Positions 34,476 through 42,704 of a DNA stretch of 64,000 bases are shown in pieces. Under the pieces are notes generated by a model. The model had not been told where the DNA came from and did not search any database. It saw only the letters and a list, made by a program, of their open reading frames with translations. The position numbers and the translations under genes were made by a program. The first letter of the stretch is position 1. Every line of letters starts with the position of its first letter. Source of the DNA: Clostridia bacterium (GTDB lineage Bacteria > Bacillota > Clostridia > Lachnospirales > Cellulosilyticaceae); contig JARBUI010000005.1 in the NCBI GenBank assembly GCA_029239755.1, forward strand, positions 115,591 through 179,590, read 5' to 3'.

Positions 34476-35823
34476 TGGCACTAAGTGCAGAAAGTTTCAT
34501 GGCTCTTCTAGCAGGGAAATACCCTGAAATGAGTCCAATCACTGTAGAGAATACAATAGCTCCAACTGCAAGCCAGGGAGGAATAACAGAAACTTTTGTT
34601 GCTCCATGCATTCCTATGATATTTGCAATACCTCCGCCTACTGTGTTAACAATAAGCGAAATAACAGAAGATATCATAACGCCTATCGTCCCTCCTAATG
34701 CTCCAATCATAATAGCTTCTACCAAAAACATTTTTTTGATATCTACTAATTTCGCTCCAATAACCTTCATAATACCTATTTCTCTTGTCCGTTCATAAAT
34801 ACTCATCATCATTGTATTAGCAATGCCTATTGCTGCTACTAAAAGCGATACCGCTCCTATACCGCCTAGTGCCAGCTGCATGCCATTTGAGACTTTCTTC
34901 ATCTCAGTCAGCCAGTCCATTGCACTATAAGCCATATAGCCCTTTTTTTTAATAGCTTCCTGCACTTCTGCAACTTTATCTCTGTCACTTATTTTCAATT
35001 TAACTTCATTATAAATTCCTTTTTGCTGAACATTACCAAACATATCTCGATTTCCTTGCTGCTTGCCATTTAGTTTTTCATTGTATTTTTTCTTTTCATC
35101 CACAAGCTTATCAAATATCTCTCTTGGTACATAAGCATTATTGGCAATTTCATAGTTGGTATCTGAAAGAATGCCTATAGGCTTCACTTCAATAGGTTTA
35201 GGCGCTTTTATTTTTTCCCCTTCCATATTTTCTAAAAGCGGTTTACCTGTCATATAATCAAATTGTGCTATCTCCAACTGCATTTTATCTGACTCCAGAT
35301 TAATAGGCATAGCTTCAGGAGGCTTATTATAATTAGGGCGCTTGCCAATTTTAGTAAACTGTTTGGGAATTTCCCCTCCGAGTACCATCACGTTTTTTTC
35401 TCCTGGCTGCATATCTCTTCCTTGAACAGCTGTATAACCGAGAGCACTCATATCTTCTGCATCTAACGCGTAGATCATCATCTCCCAATTTGTTCTATAC
35501 TTATCATAAGTAATATAGGTGTTTGTCATGAGAGAAGGAATAACCCGTTCCACATACTGCATCTTAGAAAAGTCTTCAAGCGCTTTGTCATTTAGCTTAG
35601 GTGCTTTGGCATCTTGACTCTGCCCGGCTGATACACTAATAACTGTAAGGTTACCCATTTGAGAAATTTGTTCTTCAAAATTTCTGTCCATAGCAATACC
35701 TAAAGACAGCATAAGAATAATGGAACATGCTCCAATAATAACCCCTAATATGGTAAGAATGGTACGCAATTTTCGCCGCCACAAGTTACGTATGCTCATT
35801 TTAAATATATCAATCGTCTTCAT
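34462..35823 (-). CDS. MacB-type ABC transporter permease
   Basis: 453 residues in the MacB/FtsX family: an N-terminal membrane helix after Arg-Arg-Lys-Leu-Arg-Thr, a large extracytoplasmic MacB-PCD domain (about 40-310), then three C-terminal helices with the Tyr-Glu-Arg-Thr-Arg-Glu-Ile-Gly-Ile-Met-Lys-Val-Ile-Gly coupling motif. Family members do not move substrates across the membrane in the usual way; they transmit ATP-driven motion to extracellular proteins or lipids. Start overlaps the upstream gene by 14 bases. The partner ATPase is encoded at 38160. Confidence 0.93.
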   Translation of the reverse strand: MKTIDIFKMSIRNLWRRKLRTILTILGVIIGACSIILMLSLGIAMDRNFEEQISQMGNLTVISVSAGQSQDAKAPKLNDKALEDFSKMQYVERVIPSLMTNTYITYDKYRTNWEMMIYALDAEDMSALGYTAVQGRDMQPGEKNVMVLGGEIPKQFTKIGKRPNYNKPPEAMPINLESDKMQLEIAQFDYMTGKPLLENMEGEKIKAPKPIEVKPIGILSDTNYEIANNAYVPREIFDKLVDEKKKYNEKLNGKQQGNRDMFGNVQQKGIYNEVKLKISDRDKVAEVQEAIKKKGYMAYSAMDWLTEMKKVSNGMQLALGGIGAVSLLVAAIGIANTMMMSIYERTREIGIMKVIGAKLVDIKKMFLVEAIMIGALGGTIGVMISSVISLIVNTVGGGIANIIGMHGATKVSVIPPWLAVGAIVFSTVIGLISGYFPARRAMKLSALSAIKTE

Positions 35824-38176
35824 CTTGCATCATCTTTTCTTTTTTAGCTTTTCTCTTCTTAAGAACAATACCCGTTACAATGCCGGCAATCATGACTCCA
35901 AGGCCAGTACCTATTGCAAGGGGCCATTTTGTGTTAGGCTGCGGCATCATGCCAGGGTCTTCCATCGGCATTTCCTCCGGCATAGGGGCTTCACTTACTT
36001 CGAGAGTAAACTCTTTTGTTATTTGCTTTCGTTCCCCAGTTGATTCTTCGTAATCTATGATGATATTTCCTGTAAGGCTGCCCGGAGCATTTGGAACAAT
36101 AGTAGGGGCATAATTTTCTGTTGCTCCTTTTTCAAAGCTGCCTATAAACATTTTGTTTTCCTGAACGGTAAAGCCTTCTCCTTCAATATGAATCATCATA
36201 TTACTGATATCTGTCTTTCCTGTATTATAAAGTGTAGCATTGAAATAAGCCGGCATGCCTACCTGGGCATAATCAACTTGAATGTCACCAATATCCACCT
36301 TTGTTACTTGCTCAACTGGTATGCCTATTCGTTCAGAAGCTTTAACCTCATTGCCCTTACCATCTTCATACTCCATCTCTATTGTAATCTCATATGTTTT
36401 TGGACTTGCACTCGGAATAGTATAGAGCCTAATTTTTTTCACCTCTGTCTGTCTTGGCAACAGATCAGCAATATAAAAAGTATTGCTAGCACCTACTGGA
36501 GTGAATACAGTCCCTGTATTTTTTTCCCCTTCTTCAATAATCGTAAGACTTGCCTTTAAGTTATGTACAGACTCTGTTTTATGGGCATTTAAAAATCCAA
36601 TTTCCAAATCAAACTGCTCACCAGCTTTGACAATAACTGGCTCTGATTTATACTGTCCAATAATGACCTTTGGAGCTCCTTTTTTATTATCAGTGCCTTC
36701 ATCATCTTTTTCTGGATTAGATATATTAACACTGCTAAACTGAGAAAGAGTAATAGGTTTATCAGAACCTCCGTATTCTATAGCTATTTCAATAGGATGC
36801 GTACTGCTCACTGCAGCTCTTGTTGCTGCAAGAGTAACAGCGTATTGCTTTCTTTCCCCAGCCTTAAGCTTTGAGATAAAAAACAGATTCTGAGATTTTG
36901 GAACAATACCTTCATCTCCTTTTACAGAAATTTTAAGGCCTTCTGCTCCTCCTTTTGAATGGACATTAAACTTAACAGTAAAATTCTGATCGACGCCGTA
37001 AAGTCCAAGCGGTGAAACAACATTGTCAATAACCACTTCAGAAGAAGCTGAAGAAGCTGAGGTGCTTAAATAGACATATTGTGTATCTTTTGTTTCTTCT
37101 CCCAGAGAATTAAGGTAGGCAAGATCTACCTTAAGAGGCACAGCCCCTTGAGTTACTTTTCCGTCCACTCTTAGTTTCATGTTAACATCACGAGAAGCGT
37201 GGGCATTAATTGCATCAATATGCTTAACGTTACTTCCACCTACTATTGCAACATTTTCTGAGCTGACTTCTACTCTAATATTTTTAGCCGGTCTTTCTCC
37301 GACATTTCTAATCGTTATGTCAGCTTCCTGTGTTACTCCTGGGTTAAATACTTTAGTCTCATCTATACTAACTTCTAAAGCAGAAGGTACAATATGGCTG
37401 TCCACCTGCAGATTAACAGGAAAAGAAGCTCCGTTGACAATTGCATTTGCCTTGTAAACCTTCGCCTTAACTTCTGAATCAACCTCTATTGCAATGGATG
37501 CAGACTTAACTTCCTTTGCCTGCAGCTGCGAAATAACGGCTTCTTCTGTCTTGATTTTAATCCCTTCAACCTTTTCTGCCAGTTCTAAACTTACTTTGAC
37601 ATTTTTAAGGGTTTGTTTTCCTTGGTTAATAACTTTAACCTGTGCATTTTGTGTTGCATCTGTTTTCACAAGAATATTGTTACTATCATCTACTTTCAGC
37701 ATGTCCCTTGTTTCATCAAGTGTCATCGCACTCAGTGTAAAATCCTCTGACACACTGCCTCCTGAGTAAAGAATGCCCACCGATACATCTCGTCCGCTCC
37801 CTGAGTATTTTAGTCCTTTAATGACAACTTCAGTTGGTGACTTTATTCTTTTTTTTCCATCTTCATCTATCTCCCCATCATCATCAAAATTACTATTAGT
37901 ATCTTCCCAATAAGTAATATCATAAGACAGTTTCGAATCATCTACAGCTCCATTTACATAGGCATCTGATATTTCAATAGGCCCTGAATCTCCGCTTCTT
38001 GCCACTTTAACTCTAATTGAAAAAGTATCCCCTGGGTAAAGGTAAGAAGTTCCTTGTGAAATATCTTGAATAATAAGTTCCGCTGCATAGGTCTTGATGG
38101 CAGTAAGCGGCATCAAATAGCTAAGTATCATGACTAAGCTCAGCAGCACTCCCATCCATCTATTCTTGTTTTTCAT
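35810..38176 (-). CDS. Membrane-anchored CARDB-like extracellular protein linked to ABC transporter
   Basis: 788 residues: N-terminal signal peptide (Leu-Ser-Leu-Val-Met-Ile-Leu-Ser-Tyr-Leu), a series of five or six beta-sandwich CARDB/NPCBM-like repeats (Val-Lys-Val-Ile-Asn-Gln-Gly-Lys-Gln-Thr-Leu-Lys-Asn-Val and similar phrases recur about every 110-130 residues), and a C-terminal membrane helix near 757-780 with a Lys-rich tail. Resembles COG1361 proteins found next to MacB systems. The ATG at 38176 has AGGAAA at good spacing; the ATG 18 bases further up has none. It overlaps the ATPase gene end by 17 bases, so the three genes are translationally coupled. Likely the outside partner driven by the transporter; not a protease or sugar-binding domain I recognise. 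Confidence 0.82.
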   Translation of the reverse strand: MKNKNRWMGVLLSLVMILSYLMPLTAIKTYAAELIIQDISQGTSYLYPGDTFSIRVKVARSGDSGPIEISDAYVNGAVDDSKLSYDITYWEDTNSNFDDDGEIDEDGKKRIKSPTEVVIKGLKYSGSGRDVSVGILYSGGSVSEDFTLSAMTLDETRDMLKVDDSNNILVKTDATQNAQVKVINQGKQTLKNVKVSLELAEKVEGIKIKTEEAVISQLQAKEVKSASIAIEVDSEVKAKVYKANAIVNGASFPVNLQVDSHIVPSALEVSIDETKVFNPGVTQEADITIRNVGERPAKNIRVEVSSENVAIVGGSNVKHIDAINAHASRDVNMKLRVDGKVTQGAVPLKVDLAYLNSLGEETKDTQYVYLSTSASSASSEVVIDNVVSPLGLYGVDQNFTVKFNVHSKGGAEGLKISVKGDEGIVPKSQNLFFISKLKAGERKQYAVTLAATRAAVSSTHPIEIAIEYGGSDKPITLSQFSSVNISNPEKDDEGTDNKKGAPKVIIGQYKSEPVIVKAGEQFDLEIGFLNAHKTESVHNLKASLTIIEEGEKNTGTVFTPVGASNTFYIADLLPRQTEVKKIRLYTIPSASPKTYEITIEMEYEDGKGNEVKASERIGIPVEQVTKVDIGDIQVDYAQVGMPAYFNATLYNTGKTDISNMMIHIEGEGFTVQENKMFIGSFEKGATENYAPTIVPNAPGSLTGNIIIDYEESTGERKQITKEFTLEVSEAPMPEEMPMEDPGMMPQPNTKWPLAIGTGLGVMIAGIVTGIVLKKRKAKKEKMMQDEDD

Positions 38177-38885
38177 ATGTAATTTCCTTTCCATGATCTG
38201 TGTTTTTCTCTATTTTATAGATATTGCCGTCTCTTATCGTAATGATCTTATGCGCATAGGTTGCAATCTCTGGATCATGAGATACAATAATCAGTGTTTG
38301 ATTGTATTCCTTCGCAATACGCGTAATCATATCCATCACTTCGATAGTGGTATGAGTATCCAGATTACCTGTAGGCTCGTCTGCAAAAAGAATCTTAGGC
38401 CTATTGACAAAGGCCCTTGCAATGCTGACTCTTTGCTGCTGTCCCCCACTCATTTCTTTTGGTTTATGCCTTAGTCTTTCTCCAAGTCCAACTGCCTCTA
38501 ACATTTCTTTTGCCCGCTTTTCTCTTTCTTTTTTGGGCATGCCTTGAAAGATGAGGGGCAATGCGACATTTTCGAGAGCTGTTAGAGAAGGAATAAGATT
38601 GTAAGATTGAAACACAAAGCCAATATACTTTTGCCTAAAGACAGCAAGTTCAGCCTCGTCTAGTTTTTCTACGCTTACATTTTTAATCTTTATGTTTCCT
38701 TTGGTAGGTTTTTCAAGACCTGCTAACATATTAAGCAGTGTTGATTTTCCTGATCCTGACGTACCAAACAAGCAGCATATCTCGCCCTTTTCTATTTCAA
38801 GATCAATATGATCTAGCGCTACTATTTTTTCTTTTCCCATGCGGTAGATTTTTCTTAGATTATGTACTTTTATAATAGGTTCCAG
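38160..38885 (-). CDS. MacB/LolD-type ABC transporter ATPase
   Basis: 241 residues if it begins at CTG 38883-38885. The ATG at 38838-38840 starts inside the first conserved strand; the frame upstream reads Pro-Ile-Ile-Lys-Val-His-Asn-Leu-Arg-Lys-Ile-Tyr-Arg, the normal start of this family, and the only suitably placed initiator is CTG after AAAGGGGGA (7-base spacing). Walker A Gly-Thr-Ser-Gly-Ser-Gly-Lys-Ser-Thr, Q-loop Phe-Gln-Ser-Tyr-Asn-Leu, signature Met-Ser-Gly-Gly-Gln-Gln-Gln-Arg-Val, Walker B Ile-Leu-Phe-Ala-Asp-Glu-Pro, H-loop His. Pairs with the permease at 34462. Confidence 0.9.
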   Translation of the reverse strand: MEPIIKVHNLRKIYRMGKEKIVALDHIDLEIEKGEICCLFGTSGSGKSTLLNMLAGLEKPTKGNIKIKNVSVEKLDEAELAVFRQKYIGFVFQSYNLIPSLTALENVALPLIFQGMPKKEREKRAKEMLEAVGLGERLRHKPKEMSGGQQQRVSIARAFVNRPKILFADEPTGNLDTHTTIEVMDMITRIAKEYNQTLIIVSHDPEIATYAHKIITIRDGNIYKIEKNTDHGKEITYEKQE

Positions 38886-39017
38886 AAATTTTCCCCCTTT
38901 TATGTATAACTCTTATATACGCCAAGTATTATTCGAGTATATCATAGCTGCCAGTTTATTTCCATATAATATAGGTTACAATACCATTACTTTTCCATTG
39001 ACAGTTGTGAATATTTT

Positions 39018-39052
39018 GTTACATTACTTAGATATATTATGTAAAATGTAAC
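39018..39052. other. Inverted repeat upstream of the ABC operon
   Basis: GTTACATT (39018-39025) and AATGTAAC (39045-39052), 8-bp arms 19 bases apart, in the 213-base gap between the ABC genes and the last csp gene. The arm sequence is like sites of several response regulators and no T tract follows it, so an operator is more likely than a terminator. A promoter for the ABC operon is not clear; TTGTAA-N17-TAAACT downstream is the best, weak, candidate. Confidence 0.35.
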
Positions 39053-39098
39053 TTAATACATTTTTATGGTACCTCCTATATCTAAGCAATGTCTTATT

Positions 39099-40865
39099 TT
39101 AAAGAATTTGCTGCCTGCGCAGTATGTTTAAAGATTCTTCAATGCATAGCTTGCCATAGCCCCAGTTGGGATTTGGGTACGTGATCCCGGGAATGTCTTT
39201 TTTAGTTCCTCTAAGTAAGTAAGTTTTTAAATTCTCACCGTATAAAAAGATATTGTTTCTTTTTACAATTCCCCACTCCATCAAAAGTGCTGCTCCTCCT
39301 GTAACATGGGGCGTCGCCATGCTTGTGCCGCTTAAAAGACGATATCCTGATCCTGTAGAGCTGGCAGCTAGGATATTAACTCCCGGAGCTACTAAATCTG
39401 GCTTAATCACGCTGCCATTTCGTCCAAAACCTCTTCCTGAAAAAACCGCGATCTGCCCAGTAACTGAATTATAAGCTCCTACTGTTATGACCATGCGAGC
39501 TGACGAAGGCGTAGTAAGGGTAGTTTCAGGGACTGGACTTAACATAAAGCTATTTTGTCCTACAACTTCTGTAGTAGGTCCCCATGCATTATACCTGCCA
39601 TCAATAACATTCCTGCCGTAAATGACAATAGTCCACGCTCCGCTGGTAATAGGCTGATTACCGTCAGCATTTAGGAAGACTGCAAATTCTTCGTCTCCAT
39701 TAAGAGGGGAGGGGCCTGCAAAAGTTGCATAGATGCGTGTATTGCCAATGATATACTGGACTGGACCTTGTGCATAAATAATAAGAGGCGTTTGGTTGCC
39801 TGACGGATCTATAACTTGAAATTGAAATTCATCAATAAAGCTTTTCCATACAGATAGATTATATAAAAATACATTTGGGCCTATCTGAAACTGAAAGCTT
39901 GTTGTCCCTCCTTCTTCAACCGATCCAGCTGTATGGTTTCTGCCTTCCCCTTCATTTCCGCTTCCTACAACAATATTGGTTTTCCATAGTGTGCTTGCGT
40001 CATCTAAATACTGTTCTAGAAGAGCATTGCCGTCATGAGGCCCCTCGTTCATCCCTACACTAATATTAATTGCCAAAGGTTGACCTAGAAGGATGGCCCG
40101 TTCTATAACGTATCTGACTGCCAGCATGATTTCAATATTTCTGATAAAAGCTTCAAAACCAGGTCTTCCTAATTTTACAATAATAAACTCTGCCCTGGGA
40201 GCTGCTCCAACATTTCTTCCCTGAGAGGCCCTTCCATTTCCTCCTGCTATACTGGCAACATGTGTCCCATGCCCTATCGTATCTTCACTTGGGACGATCT
40301 GAAGCTGCTGCGCTTTTGTAGGCTGAGCCAAAGCCAAATTAATCTGCTCTCTAGTATATTCAGTCCCTATTTTATAACCTTCTGGTGGATTTCCGCTTAT
40401 GGTCTGATCCCAAATATAAGCTATACGTGTTGTACCATCTTCATTTCTAAAATCAGGATGAGCATAATTAATACCTGAATCAATGATTGCCAGCAAAACG
40501 CCTTCTCCCTTTAGATTATAAGGGAGCATATTTTGAACGTCTGAGATACAGGCAGCCTGCATACTATTTGCAATCGTATAAACCATCCGCTTGGGTGTCT
40601 CCATATACTCAACCTCTGTATATAAAAGCAGGTTACTGATATTTTGCGGCGGGATTGTTAAAGTGGCATATTGTTCATTAATGATTTGCGCAGTTCCCCC
40701 TTGTTCATTAGCCACCCTCTCAATGTCTCCATTGTATTTGACGAGTATCTGCCAGTTACCTTCTATATCGAGCCCCAGCGCTTGTAAATATTCACTAGAT
40801 TGTAAAATCTGCTGAGGCGAAAGCGTACTTAATATCTCTAGTGTTGCATCAGTCTTATTTTGCAC
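39099..40865 (-). CDS. Csp-family germination subtilase, catalytic triad intact
   Basis: 588 residues, S8 subtilase of the clostridial CspA/B/C group, no export signal, expected in the forespore. N-terminal prodomain (about 38-95), then the protease with Asp129 (Ile-Ile-Asp-Ser-Gly), His199 (Gly-His-Gly-Thr-His), oxyanion Asn304 (Gly-Ser-Gly-Asn-Glu) and Ser515 (Gly-Thr-Ser-Met-Ala-Thr-Pro), with the Csp-specific jelly-roll insert at about 320-435. This is the most canonical of the seven. Starts with GTG after GGGGGAAGG, 10 bases after the preceding csp. Predicted to process pro-SleC. Confidence 0.92.
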   Translation of the reverse strand: MQNKTDATLEILSTLSPQQILQSSEYLQALGLDIEGNWQILVKYNGDIERVANEQGGTAQIINEQYATLTIPPQNISNLLLYTEVEYMETPKRMVYTIANSMQAACISDVQNMLPYNLKGEGVLLAIIDSGINYAHPDFRNEDGTTRIAYIWDQTISGNPPEGYKIGTEYTREQINLALAQPTKAQQLQIVPSEDTIGHGTHVASIAGGNGRASQGRNVGAAPRAEFIIVKLGRPGFEAFIRNIEIMLAVRYVIERAILLGQPLAINISVGMNEGPHDGNALLEQYLDDASTLWKTNIVVGSGNEGEGRNHTAGSVEEGGTTSFQFQIGPNVFLYNLSVWKSFIDEFQFQVIDPSGNQTPLIIYAQGPVQYIIGNTRIYATFAGPSPLNGDEEFAVFLNADGNQPITSGAWTIVIYGRNVIDGRYNAWGPTTEVVGQNSFMLSPVPETTLTTPSSARMVITVGAYNSVTGQIAVFSGRGFGRNGSVIKPDLVAPGVNILAASSTGSGYRLLSGTSMATPHVTGGAALLMEWGIVKRNNIFLYGENLKTYLLRGTKKDIPGITYPNPNWGYGKLCIEESLNILRRQQIL

Positions 40866-40875
40866 AGCCTTCCCC

Positions 40876-42654
40876 CTAACCTTGTGCTACAGATATGATC
40901 GTTTCTCTCATCTCATTAAGTATTTGTTCAATGCACAAAATACCATAGCCCCACTGGGGATTAGGATAAGGGGCTTGACTTTGGGGTCTTCTGGCATTTC
41001 TTAGCATATAAAACTTTAGACTCTCCCCGTATAAATATTGTTCCCCCAGTCTAGCTATACTGTACTCTAATAAAATACTGTAAGCCCCTGCTACAAATGC
41101 AGCAGCTGCACTTGTTCCTGATACAGGCTCATAGAGCACATCTGGCTTAATAGATGCTGTGATAACACTTACTCCAGGAGCTGTAATATCCGGTTTAACT
41201 TCGTCCAGTGAGGTATATCCTCTTCCGGAAAAAGCTGCTAATTGTGATGTGGCACTATTAAAAGCAGCTGTACTTGTTATTCTTTTTGTTGTTGAAGGAA
41301 TAGTAAGCGTAATATAGGGATCTTCCTGTAAAAACTTAGTCTGATTACCCAGTTCCTCTATTATGCTTCCCCATATGTTATAGGATCCATCTAATATTTC
41401 TACCCCTCTAATCAAAATGGTCCACAAGCCTGTATCAATGCCACTATCCCCTGATGCCTGCAGCCATATCAAAATTTCTTGTCTGGTGGTCCCTGTACTT
41501 GGCAGCGAAAAGTTCACCATTACAGCCGTATTCCCAAATATAAAAGCTCTATTAGGCGTGCTAATGCTTAGCACCTCTGTCTGTTCCCCTTTTGGAGATT
41601 CAATCGTTATTTCTACTTTATCAATAAACTGTTTCCACATGCTGCACTGATAAGATACCTGCACCCCATCTATATAAAATTGTACGATTTGTGTTTCATT
41701 GTTATTGAGCTTACCGCTTACATGACTCCCTTTATTGGCCTGATTTCCTGTCCCTACAACAAAATTACACTTCCAAGTATCAGACATTTGATCAATGTAC
41801 CTCTCAAGAACTGCACTGCCGTTATGTTCTCCCAGATTATACCCTACGCCCAGAAGGATACTAATCGGCCTATTAAGTTCCGATGCTTTTTGGAGCACAT
41901 ACTTTATTCCCAGCATGATATGTTTCTCAGTTGGTATTAATGCTGTTCCTCCCTGAGGACCTATTTTAACAATAATAAGCTCACATTCTGGAGCCACTCC
42001 CTTATACTGTCCGTTTGATGCCCTTCCATTTCCTGCAGCTATCCCTGCCATAGCTGTTCCATGCCCTATAAAATCCATTGACGGCACTATCTCAAGCTGA
42101 GCCTGCCTAGATGGCTGTAAAAGTGCTCTGTTAATGTCTTCATTAGTATATTCCATACCCGTTTCAAAGCCTTCCGGCGGGGTACCAACAATGGTTTGGT
42201 CCCACAAAAAACGGATACGGCTTGTTAGGGTTTCGCTTATAAAATCAGGATGTGCATAGTCTATCCCCGTATCAATAATGCCAATAAATGTGCCTCTGCC
42301 CGCAAGATTATATCTTCCAGTAGGACTAGAAATATTAGTGGCACATACCTGATCCAGCGAAATCCTAATATAGCTCATCCTCATTGCAAGTGAAATATAG
42401 ACTATATTAGGATATTCCGCTAGTTTACTAATATCTTCCTTTCTGAGACGTACAATTGCAAAATTTCCATTTAAGTAGTATATTTCACTACTAAGTGCAC
42501 TCCGTATATCCTCCAGGTTATTTACATACTGCACAATAACTTCCCATATATTACCAACCTCATTTACAATAAATTGTGACAAGACTGGAGGAAAAAATAA
42601 ATTTTGATACCTTAACGCAAGCTGTAATTGTGAGCTTAATTTAAAGGTATTCAT
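40876..42654 (-). CDS. Csp-family germination subtilase, catalytic triad intact
   Basis: 592 residues. Prodomain about 35-100; Asp128 (Ile-Ile-Asp-Thr-Gly), His198 (Gly-His-Gly-Thr-Ala-Met), Asn304 and Ser515 (Gly-Thr-Ser-Ala-Ala-Ala-Ala) are all present; jelly-roll insert about 320-435. The residues after Ser depart from the common MATPH pattern (AAAAF). No signal peptide. Good AAAGGAGC site. It pairs closely with the next gene and the two look like the result of a duplication, though they have diverged widely. Confidence 0.92.
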   Translation of the reverse strand: MNTFKLSSQLQLALRYQNLFFPPVLSQFIVNEVGNIWEVIVQYVNNLEDIRSALSSEIYYLNGNFAIVRLRKEDISKLAEYPNIVYISLAMRMSYIRISLDQVCATNISSPTGRYNLAGRGTFIGIIDTGIDYAHPDFISETLTSRIRFLWDQTIVGTPPEGFETGMEYTNEDINRALLQPSRQAQLEIVPSMDFIGHGTAMAGIAAGNGRASNGQYKGVAPECELIIVKIGPQGGTALIPTEKHIMLGIKYVLQKASELNRPISILLGVGYNLGEHNGSAVLERYIDQMSDTWKCNFVVGTGNQANKGSHVSGKLNNNETQIVQFYIDGVQVSYQCSMWKQFIDKVEITIESPKGEQTEVLSISTPNRAFIFGNTAVMVNFSLPSTGTTRQEILIWLQASGDSGIDTGLWTILIRGVEILDGSYNIWGSIIEELGNQTKFLQEDPYITLTIPSTTKRITSTAAFNSATSQLAAFSGRGYTSLDEVKPDITAPGVSVITASIKPDVLYEPVSGTSAAAAFVAGAYSILLEYSIARLGEQYLYGESLKFYMLRNARRPQSQAPYPNPQWGYGILCIEQILNEMRETIISVAQG

Positions 42655-42704
42655 GCTTTAGCTCCTTTCTCATGAGATTAGAACCTCATTACGATGGTTG
42701 AAGT

